This document shows, piece after piece, positions 19,169-27,713 of a stretch of DNA of 64,000 nt. Positions within the stretch are counted from its first letter, which is position 1, and every line of letters starts with the position of its first letter. Made by a program: the position numbers and the translations under genes. The notes under the pieces were generated by a model that searched no databases, was not told the DNA's origin, and saw only the letters and a program-made list of their open reading frames with translations. The DNA is taken from positions 2,665,078 to 2,729,077 of the forward strand of contig NZ_VCBL01000001.1 of assembly GCF_007896435.1 (NCBI RefSeq), in the 5' to 3' direction. Origin of the DNA: Rummeliibacillus suwonensis. Its GTDB lineage: Bacteria; Bacillota; Bacilli; Bacillales_A; Planococcaceae.

Positions 19169-21382
19169 TTATGATCCTGATGAGAAGATGGAAGATTGGC
19201 TATTGGCTTTTTGGATTGCTAGTTCCATTGCGGAGAACTGATTCCAATAACGTTCTTCAATGTCTTTTAGGCGGTCTTTCCAGTTGTCAATTTTCGTATC
19301 TAAATCAGAAATAGTTCTTCCTAATGAATAAGAACTATCAGATGTTGATGATGCCTTCCCAGCAGTTTGCTCAATATTTGTAATGGCTGTTTTGGCTGAA
19401 TCACGCAAATCGGCGATGACCCCATTCTCACCAGTCGCTGAATTCCCGTTAAAGATTCTCTTAAGAATATCAGGATCTGCCTCTACAGCTTTACGTAATT
19501 TTTCTTCATCAATTTCTAGCTTACCGTTATCTGACCATTCTTTAGATGTTGTAATACCAATTTTATATAAAGTATCTCCTGATTCACTACCATATTGAGA
19601 TAATGTTGATCGCATTGAGTATAAAGCCGCTTCAATATTATCATCACTTTTTAGAAGACCTGCTTTTGCTTTAACTTCCCATTTTGAGATTTGATCCTCT
19701 GTCATTTCAGCTTTTTGTGCATCAGTTAATGGTGCATAGTCTAAATTTTTCTTTTCAGTAACACGTGTATTCAAATCTTTAATTAAGCCATTATACGTTT
19801 CTACAAACGCCTTTACTTTTTCAACAGCTTTATCAACATCATTAGAAGACGTAACTTTAACAGGATCTTGCGCAGCATCTAAATTTTTTGTTGCTGTAAT
19901 CGTATAACCTGCAATATTAAAGTCATTAGAATTTTGCTCGTATTGAACGCCATTAACTGTTATCGAAGCATTAGAACCACCATTAGCTAATGTTAATTCT
20001 TTTTCAGTATTTCCATCTGCAGTCATAGTTTGATTTGTCAATTTAGAGAAAAGTTCTAATGCTCCTGATGTATTTTCAACATCATTACCACTCTCATCTT
20101 TGACTGTAGATAAAATACTTACTTCTGCTAAATCATCACTACCTGTTCTCACTCCAGTATTGTTGGCTGAGATATTTAACTGTCCATTATTGAATATAGC
20201 AGTAACTCCTGCACCTGAGCTATTGATCTTACTCATGAGAGAACTAATAGTATCCGTTCCCTTATACGTAATTGTGGTGTCTTTTGTAGAGCCATCCGCT
20301 TGTACTGCACGTAATGTAAACATACCATCTTGTGCAGCCCCACCTAATACTTCTTGAATCGTACTAGAATTTTGCAGTGTAGAATCAGCAGAGGTAGTAA
20401 CAAAAGATGTGCCTGTAGAATTGGCTAATGGACTTTGGAATGTAGCAGATGAAATAGTAGATTCCACAGAAAGAGAGGCTTTTCCATCTTCGGATTCAAT
20501 CGAAATTCTTCCGTCAGAAATATAAGCTTTATATCCTTGTTTTTGCACTTCCATCAATAAATCGCTTACTGTCGCATCAGGGTCTTCAGAAACAATACTA
20601 TTCAAATCAATAGTTTCTCCTCCATTAATTTGAAGTGTACCTGAAGTCAATCCAATGTCACTCAACTTTGTATCAATTGCAGCTGTTTGTGTTTCACCAT
20701 CTTTGTCAAATGTTAACTTACCAGATGTTTGTGTAGCTACATTAAATGTAAAACCTAGTTTTTCAAGACTAGTACGTGTGTCATCATCGAATTGTACAGC
20801 ATCTTTACCAGCTGAAATTGTAAATTGTCCATTAGATATCCCCGCTGAATAACCATTTGCCTTTAATTGATCGATGACACCCTGTGCAGTTGTTGCATCT
20901 GTCCCAAAAATTTTCAAACTTGAAACGCCCAATTGGCCAATATCACTCAAATTTGTATCTGCTGTAATTCTTTTATTCGTAACAGATGCAGAATCATAAT
21001 TTTGACTAGCTACCTGAGCTACTGTTACTTGACTAATTGTTAAATTTCCACTTGCGGCTGTCCCTGCCTTCACTGTAACTGAATCATTTAATGATGTTGT
21101 AGCAGTCTTAGTATTCCATTTATCACTTGTCCCATAGTTATCCCATAGTCCATCCCTAAACGCAGAAAGTGAAGTATTTACTTCACGATAGGCATCCCGT
21201 GTCCATTCATACTTTTGCTTTTGCTGCTGAAGCTTTTCCATTTGCGCACTTTCAGCTTTCATCAACTTTTCCATGATAGAGTCAATATCCATACCAGATA
21301 CGAGACCACCAATTTTATTTTTATATTGCAAATATGAATAAGCCAACTGTGTACTACTACTTGTACTATTAACTGAAGTCAT
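19169..21382 (-). CDS. fliD: Flagellar filament cap protein FliD
   Basis: FliD (HAP2) forms the distal cap that helps flagellin monomers fold and insert at the filament tip; it acts outside the cell after export. The 737-residue product is longer than B. subtilis FliD (about 500). The N-terminal FliD domain (GGLVSGMDIDSIMEKLMKAE) and the C-terminal FliD domain (VEKVKAFVETYNGLIKDLN to the end, with a coiled-coil-like tail) are conserved. The extra length is in the surface-exposed middle. That part holds several repeated Ser/Thr- and Asp-rich beta segments, such as the paired QLKANGYSAGISNGQFTISA and VQKQGYKAYISDGRISIES. TTAGGAGG precedes ATG 21382. It lies 16 bases after flaG. Confidence 0.95.
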   Translation of the reverse strand: MTSVNSTSSSTQLAYSYLQYKNKIGGLVSGMDIDSIMEKLMKAESAQMEKLQQQKQKYEWTRDAYREVNTSLSAFRDGLWDNYGTSDKWNTKTATTSLNDSVTVKAGTAASGNLTISQVTVAQVASQNYDSASVTNKRITADTNLSDIGQLGVSSLKIFGTDATTAQGVIDQLKANGYSAGISNGQFTISAGKDAVQFDDDTRTSLEKLGFTFNVATQTSGKLTFDKDGETQTAAIDTKLSDIGLTSGTLQINGGETIDLNSIVSEDPDATVSDLLMEVQKQGYKAYISDGRISIESEDGKASLSVESTISSATFQSPLANSTGTSFVTTSADSTLQNSSTIQEVLGGAAQDGMFTLRAVQADGSTKDTTITYKGTDTISSLMSKINSSGAGVTAIFNNGQLNISANNTGVRTGSDDLAEVSILSTVKDESGNDVENTSGALELFSKLTNQTMTADGNTEKELTLANGGSNASITVNGVQYEQNSNDFNIAGYTITATKNLDAAQDPVKVTSSNDVDKAVEKVKAFVETYNGLIKDLNTRVTEKKNLDYAPLTDAQKAEMTEDQISKWEVKAKAGLLKSDDNIEAALYSMRSTLSQYGSESGDTLYKIGITTSKEWSDNGKLEIDEEKLRKAVEADPDILKRIFNGNSATGENGVIADLRDSAKTAITNIEQTAGKASSTSDSSYSLGRTISDLDTKIDNWKDRLKDIEERYWNQFSAMELAIQKANSQSSIFSSGS

Positions 21383-21397
21383 ATAAATTCCTCCTAA

Positions 21398-21781
21398 CTA
21401 GATTTGTTTGTCAAACATTTTCCCAATTAGTTTTTGCATTTCATAATAAGCATCAAGTAATTCCTTTGGTGGAATTTCTTTGATGACTTTATCTGTCTTT
21501 GCATCAACGATTTCTACATAATATTTTTCAAGACCATCATGAAAGACAAATTTCGAGTTTTTTTGTGAGTACTCCATAAACTCATTTAATTTGTTGACGG
21601 CTGTTTGATAAGCTTGTTTAGTCGGCTGTCCATTTTCATCTGTCATTTCTGAAACATTTCCTAATTTTTCTTGGATTGAAATAGCATCTGCCTTTGCTAG
21701 ATTTTTTGTATATATTTGTTGTTTGGCAGTTTCAATATTTTTTGTAGAATCGGCGTTGCTTATTGAAGAAATACTCATCAT
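21398..21781 (-). CDS. flaG: FlaG family flagellar protein
   Basis: FlaG proteins are small, lie next to fliD in many flagellated bacteria, and affect filament length; the mechanism is not settled. The product has 127 residues from ATG 21781 (MMSISSISNADS). The C-terminal FlaG domain reads FHDGLEKYYVEIVDAKT...VIKEIPPKELLDAYYEMQKLIG. AGGAGGAGG lies directly upstream, so I reject a longer frame starting at 21835. A second ATG at 21778 is equally possible. It is the first gene of the flaG-fliD-fliS-fliT unit and follows a sigma-D-like promoter. Confidence 0.9.
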   Translation of the reverse strand: MMSISSISNADSTKNIETAKQQIYTKNLAKADAISIQEKLGNVSEMTDENGQPTKQAYQTAVNKLNEFMEYSQKNSKFVFHDGLEKYYVEIVDAKTDKVIKEIPPKELLDAYYEMQKLIGKMFDKQI

Positions 21782-21822
21782 AATCCTCCTCCTCTTACAC
21801 CTATATCTATATCTCACTAATA

Positions 21823-21848
21823 TTATCGGAATCATTGTTGTCTTTTTA
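21823..21848 (-). promoter_or_regulatory. Sigma-D-like promoter of flaG-fliD-fliS-fliT
   Basis: On the minus strand TAAA (21848-21845), 14 bases, then TCCGATAA (21830-21823). Six of eight -10 positions fit GCCGATAT. It gives a leader of about 35 bases before flaG. The stretch 21850-22102 beyond it shows no gene. Confidence 0.55.
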
Positions 21849-22102
21849 ACTACTGTTAAGAAACAACGAGAGGAAAGTGGGAAAATATTTATCTAGATGG
21901 AAAACTTTCAATTGTTAGGAACTGAAACTAATCATCTTTCATTTGTATTATGATCTGTTTTTGAATAACTATTCCGTATGCCAAAGCTCTCAAGTTCTCG
22001 CTGATATTTGTTTATACATCCTGAAATCAACTAACTTTCTCCTGAAATGTTAATAGACTATTATAGTAGAAAGTGCTGTGTGTTACTATACATATCATTT
22101 AA

Positions 22103-23248
22103 TTACGGGTTTATATTAAATCGATCATTGTAAATATTTATTAAATGTTGAACTCTTTCATTATATGTATGTTTTCCTATTATAGCCATTCTACCGTTTT
22201 GAGAAATTTCTTCTCGTATATCATCATTATTCAATACATATTTGATTTTCTCTACAATATTTTGTTTGTCAAAATCATAGAAAATGATTTCTTTGTTTTC
22301 AATAAAAAGTCCCTCTAAAAAAGGCGTTCTATTAGTAACAGTTACTGATCCATTTGCCATACCACTATACACTCTCTCATGTGATCCATCATATAAAAGT
22401 CCTTGAATATTTAAAGTGATTTTTGACATTTTCATTAAGTCTTGTGCTTGAATGTAATTTACAGCGGGATAAAAATTAATATTCGGATGATTAAATAATT
22501 CTGAATTTTCCCATTTATTTCCGAATATATTAAGCTTTATTCCACTATTAGCTACATTTTTTAATGTTTCTATTCTTCTATGAGCGTTTATTATTCTCCC
22601 TATATATCTTGCTAAAGTCATTAAATATTCATTTTCTTCTAATTGTAAATTCACATCAGATTGTCGCATAATTTCTTTGAATAAATCAAAATAATACATT
22701 TTGTCATCATTTATACATTGTTGAAATATATATTCTACAATTTTATTAAATACAGGAATATCTAATTTTTTAATACCATTTATATACTTTTGTTTATCTG
22801 GATATGATCCTAAAAATAATACATCTAGTTCTTTTTCAAAAATAATGGGTGAAATTTCAAACGCTGCATGCGGCATAAAATATGTATCGCAAGGAATATC
22901 TAAAAAACGGACAAAATCAAAATCCTTTTTATCCATCACCGTTAAAATGTCATTACTCTCCAAACATTTTATACGATCCACATGATCAATAGGATGATCT
23001 GCAAGCCAAAGGCAATATGGAATACGCCTCAAATAATTATTTTTTTTTATTTCTCTCACATACCATCCATTTAAACCTATTATAAGATCGACATTCTCTA
23101 ATATTTTAGGAGAGAAATTTTCCAAGTTATAATCAAGCATTCTTATATATTCTACGTTATTCTTTATTAAAGATTTTTCAATTTCTAACAACCAGGTAGT
23201 CATCACATCATATTGTGACTTACCACTTAGCAATATAACTTTTTTCAT
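22103..23248 (-). CDS. CgeB-like glycosyltransferase, probably for flagellin or another surface glycan
   Basis: The 381-residue product looks like a GT-B glycosyltransferase of the CgeB/DUF3880 type. An N-terminal half holds VDLIIGLNGWY and YCLWLADHPIDHVDR. A C-terminal glycosyl_transferase_1_2-like half holds LNIFGNKWENSELF, YIQAQDLMKMSKITLNIQ, HERVYSGMANGSVTVTNRTP and a late helical tail. ATG 23248 has AAAGGAAA upstream. It sits alone on the minus strand between the fliD operon and fliB. It is close to the legionaminic acid and Maf genes, so a part in flagellin glycosylation is likely by context. Donor and acceptor are unknown. Confidence 0.75.
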   Translation of the reverse strand: MKKVILLSGKSQYDVMTTWLLEIEKSLIKNNVEYIRMLDYNLENFSPKILENVDLIIGLNGWYVREIKKNNYLRRIPYCLWLADHPIDHVDRIKCLESNDILTVMDKKDFDFVRFLDIPCDTYFMPHAAFEISPIIFEKELDVLFLGSYPDKQKYINGIKKLDIPVFNKIVEYIFQQCINDDKMYYFDLFKEIMRQSDVNLQLEENEYLMTLARYIGRIINAHRRIETLKNVANSGIKLNIFGNKWENSELFNHPNINFYPAVNYIQAQDLMKMSKITLNIQGLLYDGSHERVYSGMANGSVTVTNRTPFLEGLFIENKEIIFYDFDKQNIVEKIKYVLNNDDIREEISQNGRMAIIGKHTYNERVQHLINIYNDRFNINP

Positions 23249-23308
23249 AAAGATTTCCTTTCACTATTGTATTAAGTTCTTTCATAATACTTTTTTTAAA
23301 TTAATTTA

Positions 23309-23335
23309 TCAAGAAAACATGAGAAAAGCCGATAA
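23309..23335 (+). promoter_or_regulatory. Sigma-D-like promoter of fliB
   Basis: On the plus strand TCAA (23309-23312), 15 bases, then GCCGATAA (23328-23335), which matches seven of eight sigma-D -10 positions. It lies about 34 bases before the fliB start. This supports motility control of a gene that faces away from the flagellar operons. Confidence 0.6.
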
Positions 23336-23368
23336 TAACCTATATTGTATTAACTAAGGAGTAAAACT

Positions 23369-24577
23369 ATGACAAGAAAATCATCACACCATTTAATCCC
23401 TACATATTTTGTTAAATTTAAATGTATTGGTGGCAAGTGTGAAGATACTTGCTGCGCTGGTTGGCAAATTGATATAGATAAGAAAACATTCAAAAAATAC
23501 AAGAATGAAACTAATCCGAATATAAAAGATACATTACATCAAAATATCAAACGTAACCGCTCGAATACTGTAAATGATTTTAATTATGGTCAATTTAAAT
23601 TGGATGAAAACAATTGTTGTACAATGTTAACGAATGATGGACTTTGTAGTATTCAAAAGGATTTAGGTGAGCAATCACTTTGCCGTACTTGTACCATTTA
23701 TCCACGTGAAATTAGTGAAGTAAATGGCATTATTGAGAAATCGCTTCTGTTATCCTGCCCTGAAGCTGCTAGAATTGTTTTGAATCGTCCTGAAGGCATT
23801 GACTTTATAGAAGATGAAGGAACTGAATTAATCTCTCCCACATTGATTTACCATCAAACCGAAGAAGAAAACACTATATTTTGGAAAATAAGAATCTTTA
23901 TGATTGATACACTTCAAAATCGGCAACATTCGTTAGAAACTAGGCTTTTAATTCTCTCTATGTTTTTACAAAAGTATATTAATTTAGAGAAAAAAACTTA
24001 CACTCAAGTGGACGATTTAATCAAGCATTATATAAATTTTTTAAATAATTCCAATTTAGGTGAAGCTTTTGCAAATATGCCTAAGAATTTTACAAATCAA
24101 ATAACACTCGTTTCATCTGTACTTAATACTTCTTTAACTGCAGAGTATAATCAGTTTACGAAAATCGTAAAATCATCATTACATCTTAATAATGATGATT
24201 TCTATGAAATAGCTGAAAATACAGTTAATCATGCATTTGACACTTACTACATGCCGTTTATCGAGAAATATGAATTTATATTAGAGAATTTTTTAGTAAA
24301 TGCCGTTTATACTCACTTGAAAACTTGTGAAAATCGGGACTTATTAGGTAACTTCACTACTATTTGTGTGGACTTTTCCATCTTAAGACTTTTAATTATT
24401 GGCTTTGCAAAGACAAACCATCGAATAACAATAGAAGATGCCATATACTGTATACAGAAATATACTAAATCATTATCCCACAACGCTAGTTATAAAAAAG
24501 AAATAGCAAATATATTGCAAAAAGACTCATCATCTGTTCTTTCACAGATTACAATGATTATCTTTATTGGAAATTAA
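23369..24577 (+). CDS. fliB: Flagellin lysine-N-methylase FliB
   Basis: FliB methylates surface lysines of flagellin; it is known from Salmonella and also found in some Firmicutes. The 402-residue product begins HLIPTYFVKFKCIGGKCEDT. It has the cysteine-rich metal-cluster motifs of the family: CIGGKCEDTCCAGW, then NCCTMLTNDGLCSIQKDLGEQSLCRTCTIYPR, then LLLSCPEAAR. The long helical C-terminal half is less conserved. The start ATG 23369 is preceded by AAGGAG. It is one of the few plus-strand genes in the flagellar block and has its own sigma-D-like promoter. The call from motifs is firm. The substrate (Hag, at 34245) is inferred from context. Confidence 0.9.
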   Translation: MTRKSSHHLIPTYFVKFKCIGGKCEDTCCAGWQIDIDKKTFKKYKNETNPNIKDTLHQNIKRNRSNTVNDFNYGQFKLDENNCCTMLTNDGLCSIQKDLGEQSLCRTCTIYPREISEVNGIIEKSLLLSCPEAARIVLNRPEGIDFIEDEGTELISPTLIYHQTEEENTIFWKIRIFMIDTLQNRQHSLETRLLILSMFLQKYINLEKKTYTQVDDLIKHYINFLNNSNLGEAFANMPKNFTNQITLVSSVLNTSLTAEYNQFTKIVKSSLHLNNDDFYEIAENTVNHAFDTYYMPFIEKYEFILENFLVNAVYTHLKTCENRDLLGNFTTICVDFSILRLLIIGFAKTNHRITIEDAIYCIQKYTKSLSHNASYKKEIANILQKDSSSVLSQITMIIFIGN

Positions 24578-24800
24578 GCATGGCTGGTTACGCCAACTAT
24601 AGCTAAAATACGAGGTTTAGTTAAGTGGTTAAACTTATAGATTGTTAATAGCTTAAGTAACATCTAGCGACTAGAGAGGTGGCGACTCCCTTTGGCATGA
24701 CTAGACTATCAATCGAAATAATACATTATTTACTCAGGTGTGTTGATTACCCAATTTAATCCATAAAAATAGGGAAATCCGTTGATTGTAGCGAAGAACT

Positions 24801-24940
24801 TTATAAAGTAAAGCTTCCATCAGTGAGATTTCTTTACCTCCACGAATGGTTAGTTGAACCAATCGGGCTTTTATGAGCAGTTTTTTGCTCTTCTCTAAAA
24901 CTTAAAGGAGGAATCTTACTGCCTGTTAAAGCGGGATAAA
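24801..24940 (+). repeat. Dispersed intergenic element, copy A
   Basis: One of the fullest copies. The order is ATAAAGTAAAGCTTCCATCA, a variable stretch, GTTGAACCAATCGGGCTTTT, a variable stretch, then CTTACTGCCTGTTAAAGCGG and GATAAA. It serves as the reference for the family's plus orientation. Hairpin P1 is imperfect in this copy. Confidence 0.65.
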
Positions 24941-24954
24941 TGGTCCAAAAGCAG

Positions 24955-24997
24955 GATTTTACAAAAGTCACGTTACCTCCCTAATTTTTGTAAAATC
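24955..24997. terminator. Hairpin, possible bidirectional terminator between fliB and legF
   Basis: GATTTTACAAAA (24955-24966) pairs perfectly with TTTTGTAAAATC (24986-24997), with a 19-base loop. It lies between convergent genes, but 378 bases from fliB and 350 from legF. The stem is AT-rich, so its strength as a terminator is doubtful. Confidence 0.4.
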
Positions 24998-25346
24998 AAC
25001 GCGTGTGTTATTTACTCCACTTTTCCTAGTTTTGCCAGTAGGTCACCTCTTCTAAACACAGCAGAAAGCCGTCTTAACTCAACATTCTCATACCCTTCAT
25101 GATATAAATTTTATGAGCTTTTGATTTGATTGTTCATAAAATATGTCACGTTTTTCTAAAAACAATTATCTAGATTCTTCAAAATTACGGTGTGTCAATT
25201 GTTCTAATGTAATATCATCTCAGTCAGGAAGGTATTCTTGACCAACTGGCATGGATTAAAAATAATTGCTATATGAAATATGTGGATATCTTTTCTGCTA
25301 TACCAATACAAAAATAAGCATAGACACCATTTCTGTATTGCCTAAA

Positions 25347-26045
25347 TTACTCATGAGAAAATCTTTTTTCTAATAAGTATTCACAAATTTGAAAATCATC
25401 TATTGTATCAATATCATAGGATCTATTCACAGGCATCACATAGGCAACAGTTTCATCTGTTACAAAATTTTTCGTTTGTTTAATCCATTCAATATTCGCA
25501 ATATACAATGCACCATTTAATGCATAAGCCTTTGGAAGATCTTGTCTTCTAGATATTGAAGCATTTTCTTTCAACAAAGGGATTAAATTGTTGGAAGTAC
25601 CTAACTGGTACATCCAATACGGAGATTTAGAAGGCTCACACACACTTACACAAGCATTGACATTTTGATTAATAAAATACGAGATAAAATCATCAATATC
25701 TTCTGAAGTACGCAATGGCGATGTAGGTTGAAGCAGGATAATGTAATCATATCCTGGACATTGTTCAATCGCATGTAAAATTGTGTCTATACCAGGTGTA
25801 TTATCTTGCGCTAATTCTATTGGTCTTTTAAAAGGAACTTCACAATCATATTCTTTAGCAACATTAATAATTTCATCATCTTCAGAAGATAAAATTAATT
25901 TAGAAATATATTTTGACTTTTTAGCTTCTTCTATTGTCCATGCAATTAAAGGCTTTCCAACTAACAGTTTTATATTTTTTCGGGGAACTCCCTTTGATCC
26001 ACCACGTGCTGGTATAATCGCTAAAATTTTTGGGCTATTCATCAT
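25347..26045 (-). CDS. legF: CMP-legionaminic acid synthetase-like cytidylyltransferase
   Basis: Activates a nonulosonic acid with CTP to give the CMP-sugar donor (CMP-N,N'-diacetyllegionaminic acid in the Leg pathway). The 232-residue product is an NeuA/LegF/PtmB-type enzyme: ILAIIPARGGSKGVPRKNIK (nucleotide-binding loop), PLIAWTIEEAKKS, LILSSEDDEI, and IILLQPTSPLRTSEDID, with LNGALYIANIEW and YDIDTIDDFQICE near the end. The ATG at 26045 overlaps the ptmE-like gene by 11 bases, and a second ATG follows at 26042. It is the last gene of the leg operon. That the sugar is legionaminic and not sialic acid rests on the neighbouring legB, legC, legG and ptmE types. Confidence 0.88.
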   Translation of the reverse strand: MMNSPKILAIIPARGGSKGVPRKNIKLLVGKPLIAWTIEEAKKSKYISKLILSSEDDEIINVAKEYDCEVPFKRPIELAQDNTPGIDTILHAIEQCPGYDYIILLQPTSPLRTSEDIDDFISYFINQNVNACVSVCEPSKSPYWMYQLGTSNNLIPLLKENASISRRQDLPKAYALNGALYIANIEWIKQTKNFVTDETVAYVMPVNRSYDIDTIDDFQICEYLLEKRFSHE

Positions 26046-27087
26046 TATTCACACTCTCATAATCATTGTTTGCTTTTTCATAATCTGCTAATCTTCCAAT
26101 ATCCATCCAATATTCTCTAATAGGGAAAACAGTTGCCATCCTTTGAGCTTCAATAATAGTATTAAATAATTCTGGCATGTCATAAAAAGAATTATGTGGA
26201 ATCAATTCTAAAACCTCTGGATTTAACACGTAGATTCCTGCATTAACATATTCTTCTTTCATTGGTTTTTCTAAAATCGAAACTAATTTATGCTCATCTG
26301 TTTCAATAACACCAAAAGGAATTTGATACTCATACTTTCTTACACACATTGTTCCAGCAGAATTATGTTCTAAATGAAAATTTAATAATTGGTCAAAATT
26401 AATTTGTGTTAATAAGTCTCCATTCATTACAAAAAAAGGATCCTTCGGTTTTTCTGTTAATAAAGAAAGAGCCCCTGCCGTACCCATCCTTTCTTTTTCC
26501 TCAACATACTCAATATGTACACCAAAAGCTGATCCATCTTGAAAATAATCTTGAATGATTTCTTTTTTATAATTTACACAAAAAACAAAATTTACAAACC
26601 CGTAGTTTTTAAAGCCTTCAACAATTGTTTCTAAAATCGGTTTATTTCCTACTTTCAACATTGGTTTTGGGATGTGTTCCGTTAATGGTCGAAGGCGTGT
26701 TCCTAATCCTCCTACCATGAGTACCACCTTATTTGGTTTAACGTTTATATCATTTAGATAATCTGAAAAAATGATATCAATAATTTCATGCTGATTATTT
26801 ACAATAGGCAATTGCTTTAGTTTATGCAATTTCATAAAGGACTGATAAACGATAGACGTATTTTCCTCTAAAAAAATGGGTTTAGAATTCATAATCTCCA
26901 CAATAGATTTTTCTAAAGAAATTCCTTTTAAAATCCCTCGACGAATATCGCCATCTGTCACTGTTCCTATTAACTGTTGTTTTAAATTAACAACAGCTAC
27001 AAATTGAAGGGCACTTTTATCAATGACTTTCATTGTTTCAATAATTGATGTTTGTTCGCTTACGGTAATTTGATTGATCTTCTTCAT
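26035..27087 (-). CDS. ptmE: PtmE-like nucleotidyltransferase with CBS domains
   Basis: The 350-residue product has two CBS domains at the N-terminus (residues about 1-118, with LIGTVTDGDIRRGILKGISL). A sugar-nucleotidyltransferase domain follows (VVLMVGGLGTRLRPLTEHIPKPM as the nucleotide loop, FFVMNGDLLTQINF, MGTAGALSLL, YWMDIGRLADYEKA). This arrangement is that of PtmE of Campylobacter, which makes GDP-glucosamine for the GDP-based legionaminic acid route. The family match is good; GTP and glucosamine-1-phosphate as substrates are inferred from the pathway. It follows legH after two bases and overlaps legF. CBS domains suggest control by an adenosyl nucleotide. Confidence 0.82.
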   Translation of the reverse strand: MKKINQITVSEQTSIIETMKVIDKSALQFVAVVNLKQQLIGTVTDGDIRRGILKGISLEKSIVEIMNSKPIFLEENTSIVYQSFMKLHKLKQLPIVNNQHEIIDIIFSDYLNDINVKPNKVVLMVGGLGTRLRPLTEHIPKPMLKVGNKPILETIVEGFKNYGFVNFVFCVNYKKEIIQDYFQDGSAFGVHIEYVEEKERMGTAGALSLLTEKPKDPFFVMNGDLLTQINFDQLLNFHLEHNSAGTMCVRKYEYQIPFGVIETDEHKLVSILEKPMKEEYVNAGIYVLNPEVLELIPHNSFYDMPELFNTIIEAQRMATVFPIREYWMDIGRLADYEKANNDYESVNNDE

Positions 27088-27089
27088 AC

Positions 27090-27713
27090 TTACACTTCCT
27101 TAGCAGGTACACCCATCACTTTACAATTGTATCCTATATTATTCACAACAACCGCACCAGCTGCCACCATTGAATTTGCCCCAATATGAATTCCCTGAAT
27201 CACAGTTGCACCAGTTCCTATATGACAATTCGATTCAATATGCACATTTCCCGATAAAACAGCACCTGGTGCAATATGTACATTTTCCCCAATGGAACAT
27301 TCATGGTCAATACTAGCTCCTGTATTAATAATCGTATTATTATGAATTTGTACGAAAGGTTGTATTATGGCACCAGCCATAACTTGAACTCCCTCACTTA
27401 AAGTTGCTGTATCCGAAATTATAGCTTTTGGATGAATGCATGATGTAAAATGATACCCTTTTTCTTTAAACTCTTTAAAAATTCTAGCACGTATATTATT
27501 CGGTTCAATACTTCCAATTCCCATAGCTAAATCAACTTCTTGAGAGTTATAGTTCAAGATAGTCTCATCTGTTCCTAAATAAGATAAATCAAATCTATTT
27601 TTTGTTTCTTCAGGTGCGGTATATCCTAAAATCTTCCGTTGATTTTGAATTAATATTTCGGCAACTACTAATGCATGTCCACCGTTCCCTATAATAATTA
27701 TCGGTTTATTCAT
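27090..27713 (-). CDS. legH: LegH/NeuD-like sugar O- or N-acetyltransferase
   Basis: The 207-residue product has an N-terminal nucleotide-like fold (PIIIIGNGGHALVVAEILI) and a C-terminal left-handed beta helix of hexapeptide repeats, from about IHPKAIISDTATLSEGVQVM to GANSMVAAGAVVV. It ends in GVPAKEV. This is the PglD/NeuD/LegH type of acyltransferase. In the Leg pathway LegH acetylates the 4-amino sugar made by LegC. ATG 27713 is preferred over the TTG three bases earlier. It overlaps the end of legI by eight bases. NeuD-type O-acetylation is an alternative role. Confidence 0.82.
   Translation of the reverse strand: MNKPIIIIGNGGHALVVAEILIQNQRKILGYTAPEETKNRFDLSYLGTDETILNYNSQEVDLAMGIGSIEPNNIRARIFKEFKEKGYHFTSCIHPKAIISDTATLSEGVQVMAGAIIQPFVQIHNNTIINTGASIDHECSIGENVHIAPGAVLSGNVHIESNCHIGTGATVIQGIHIGANSMVAAGAVVVNNIGYNCKVMGVPAKEV

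Larger units (their letters stand above)
24578..25346. other. Intergenic region between fliB and legF with repeats and no gene
   Basis: This 769-base gap lies between convergent fliB and legF. It contains copy A of the dispersed element, a 12-bp inverted repeat (24955-24966/24986-24997), and the phrase TGTTGATTACCCAATTTAAT near 24743, which weakly resembles a phrase near 47190. About 31 sense codons (about 25222-25314, ending IFSAIPIQK) are open on the plus strand without a start or ribosome site; they may be a gene remnant. I see no credible gene. Confidence 0.5.

Noticed and set aside
25222-25314. About 31 open codons (SQEGILDQLAWIKNN...) near the end of leg operon
   Set aside because: No start or ribosome site; at best a remnant, so kept as a note in the region entry only.
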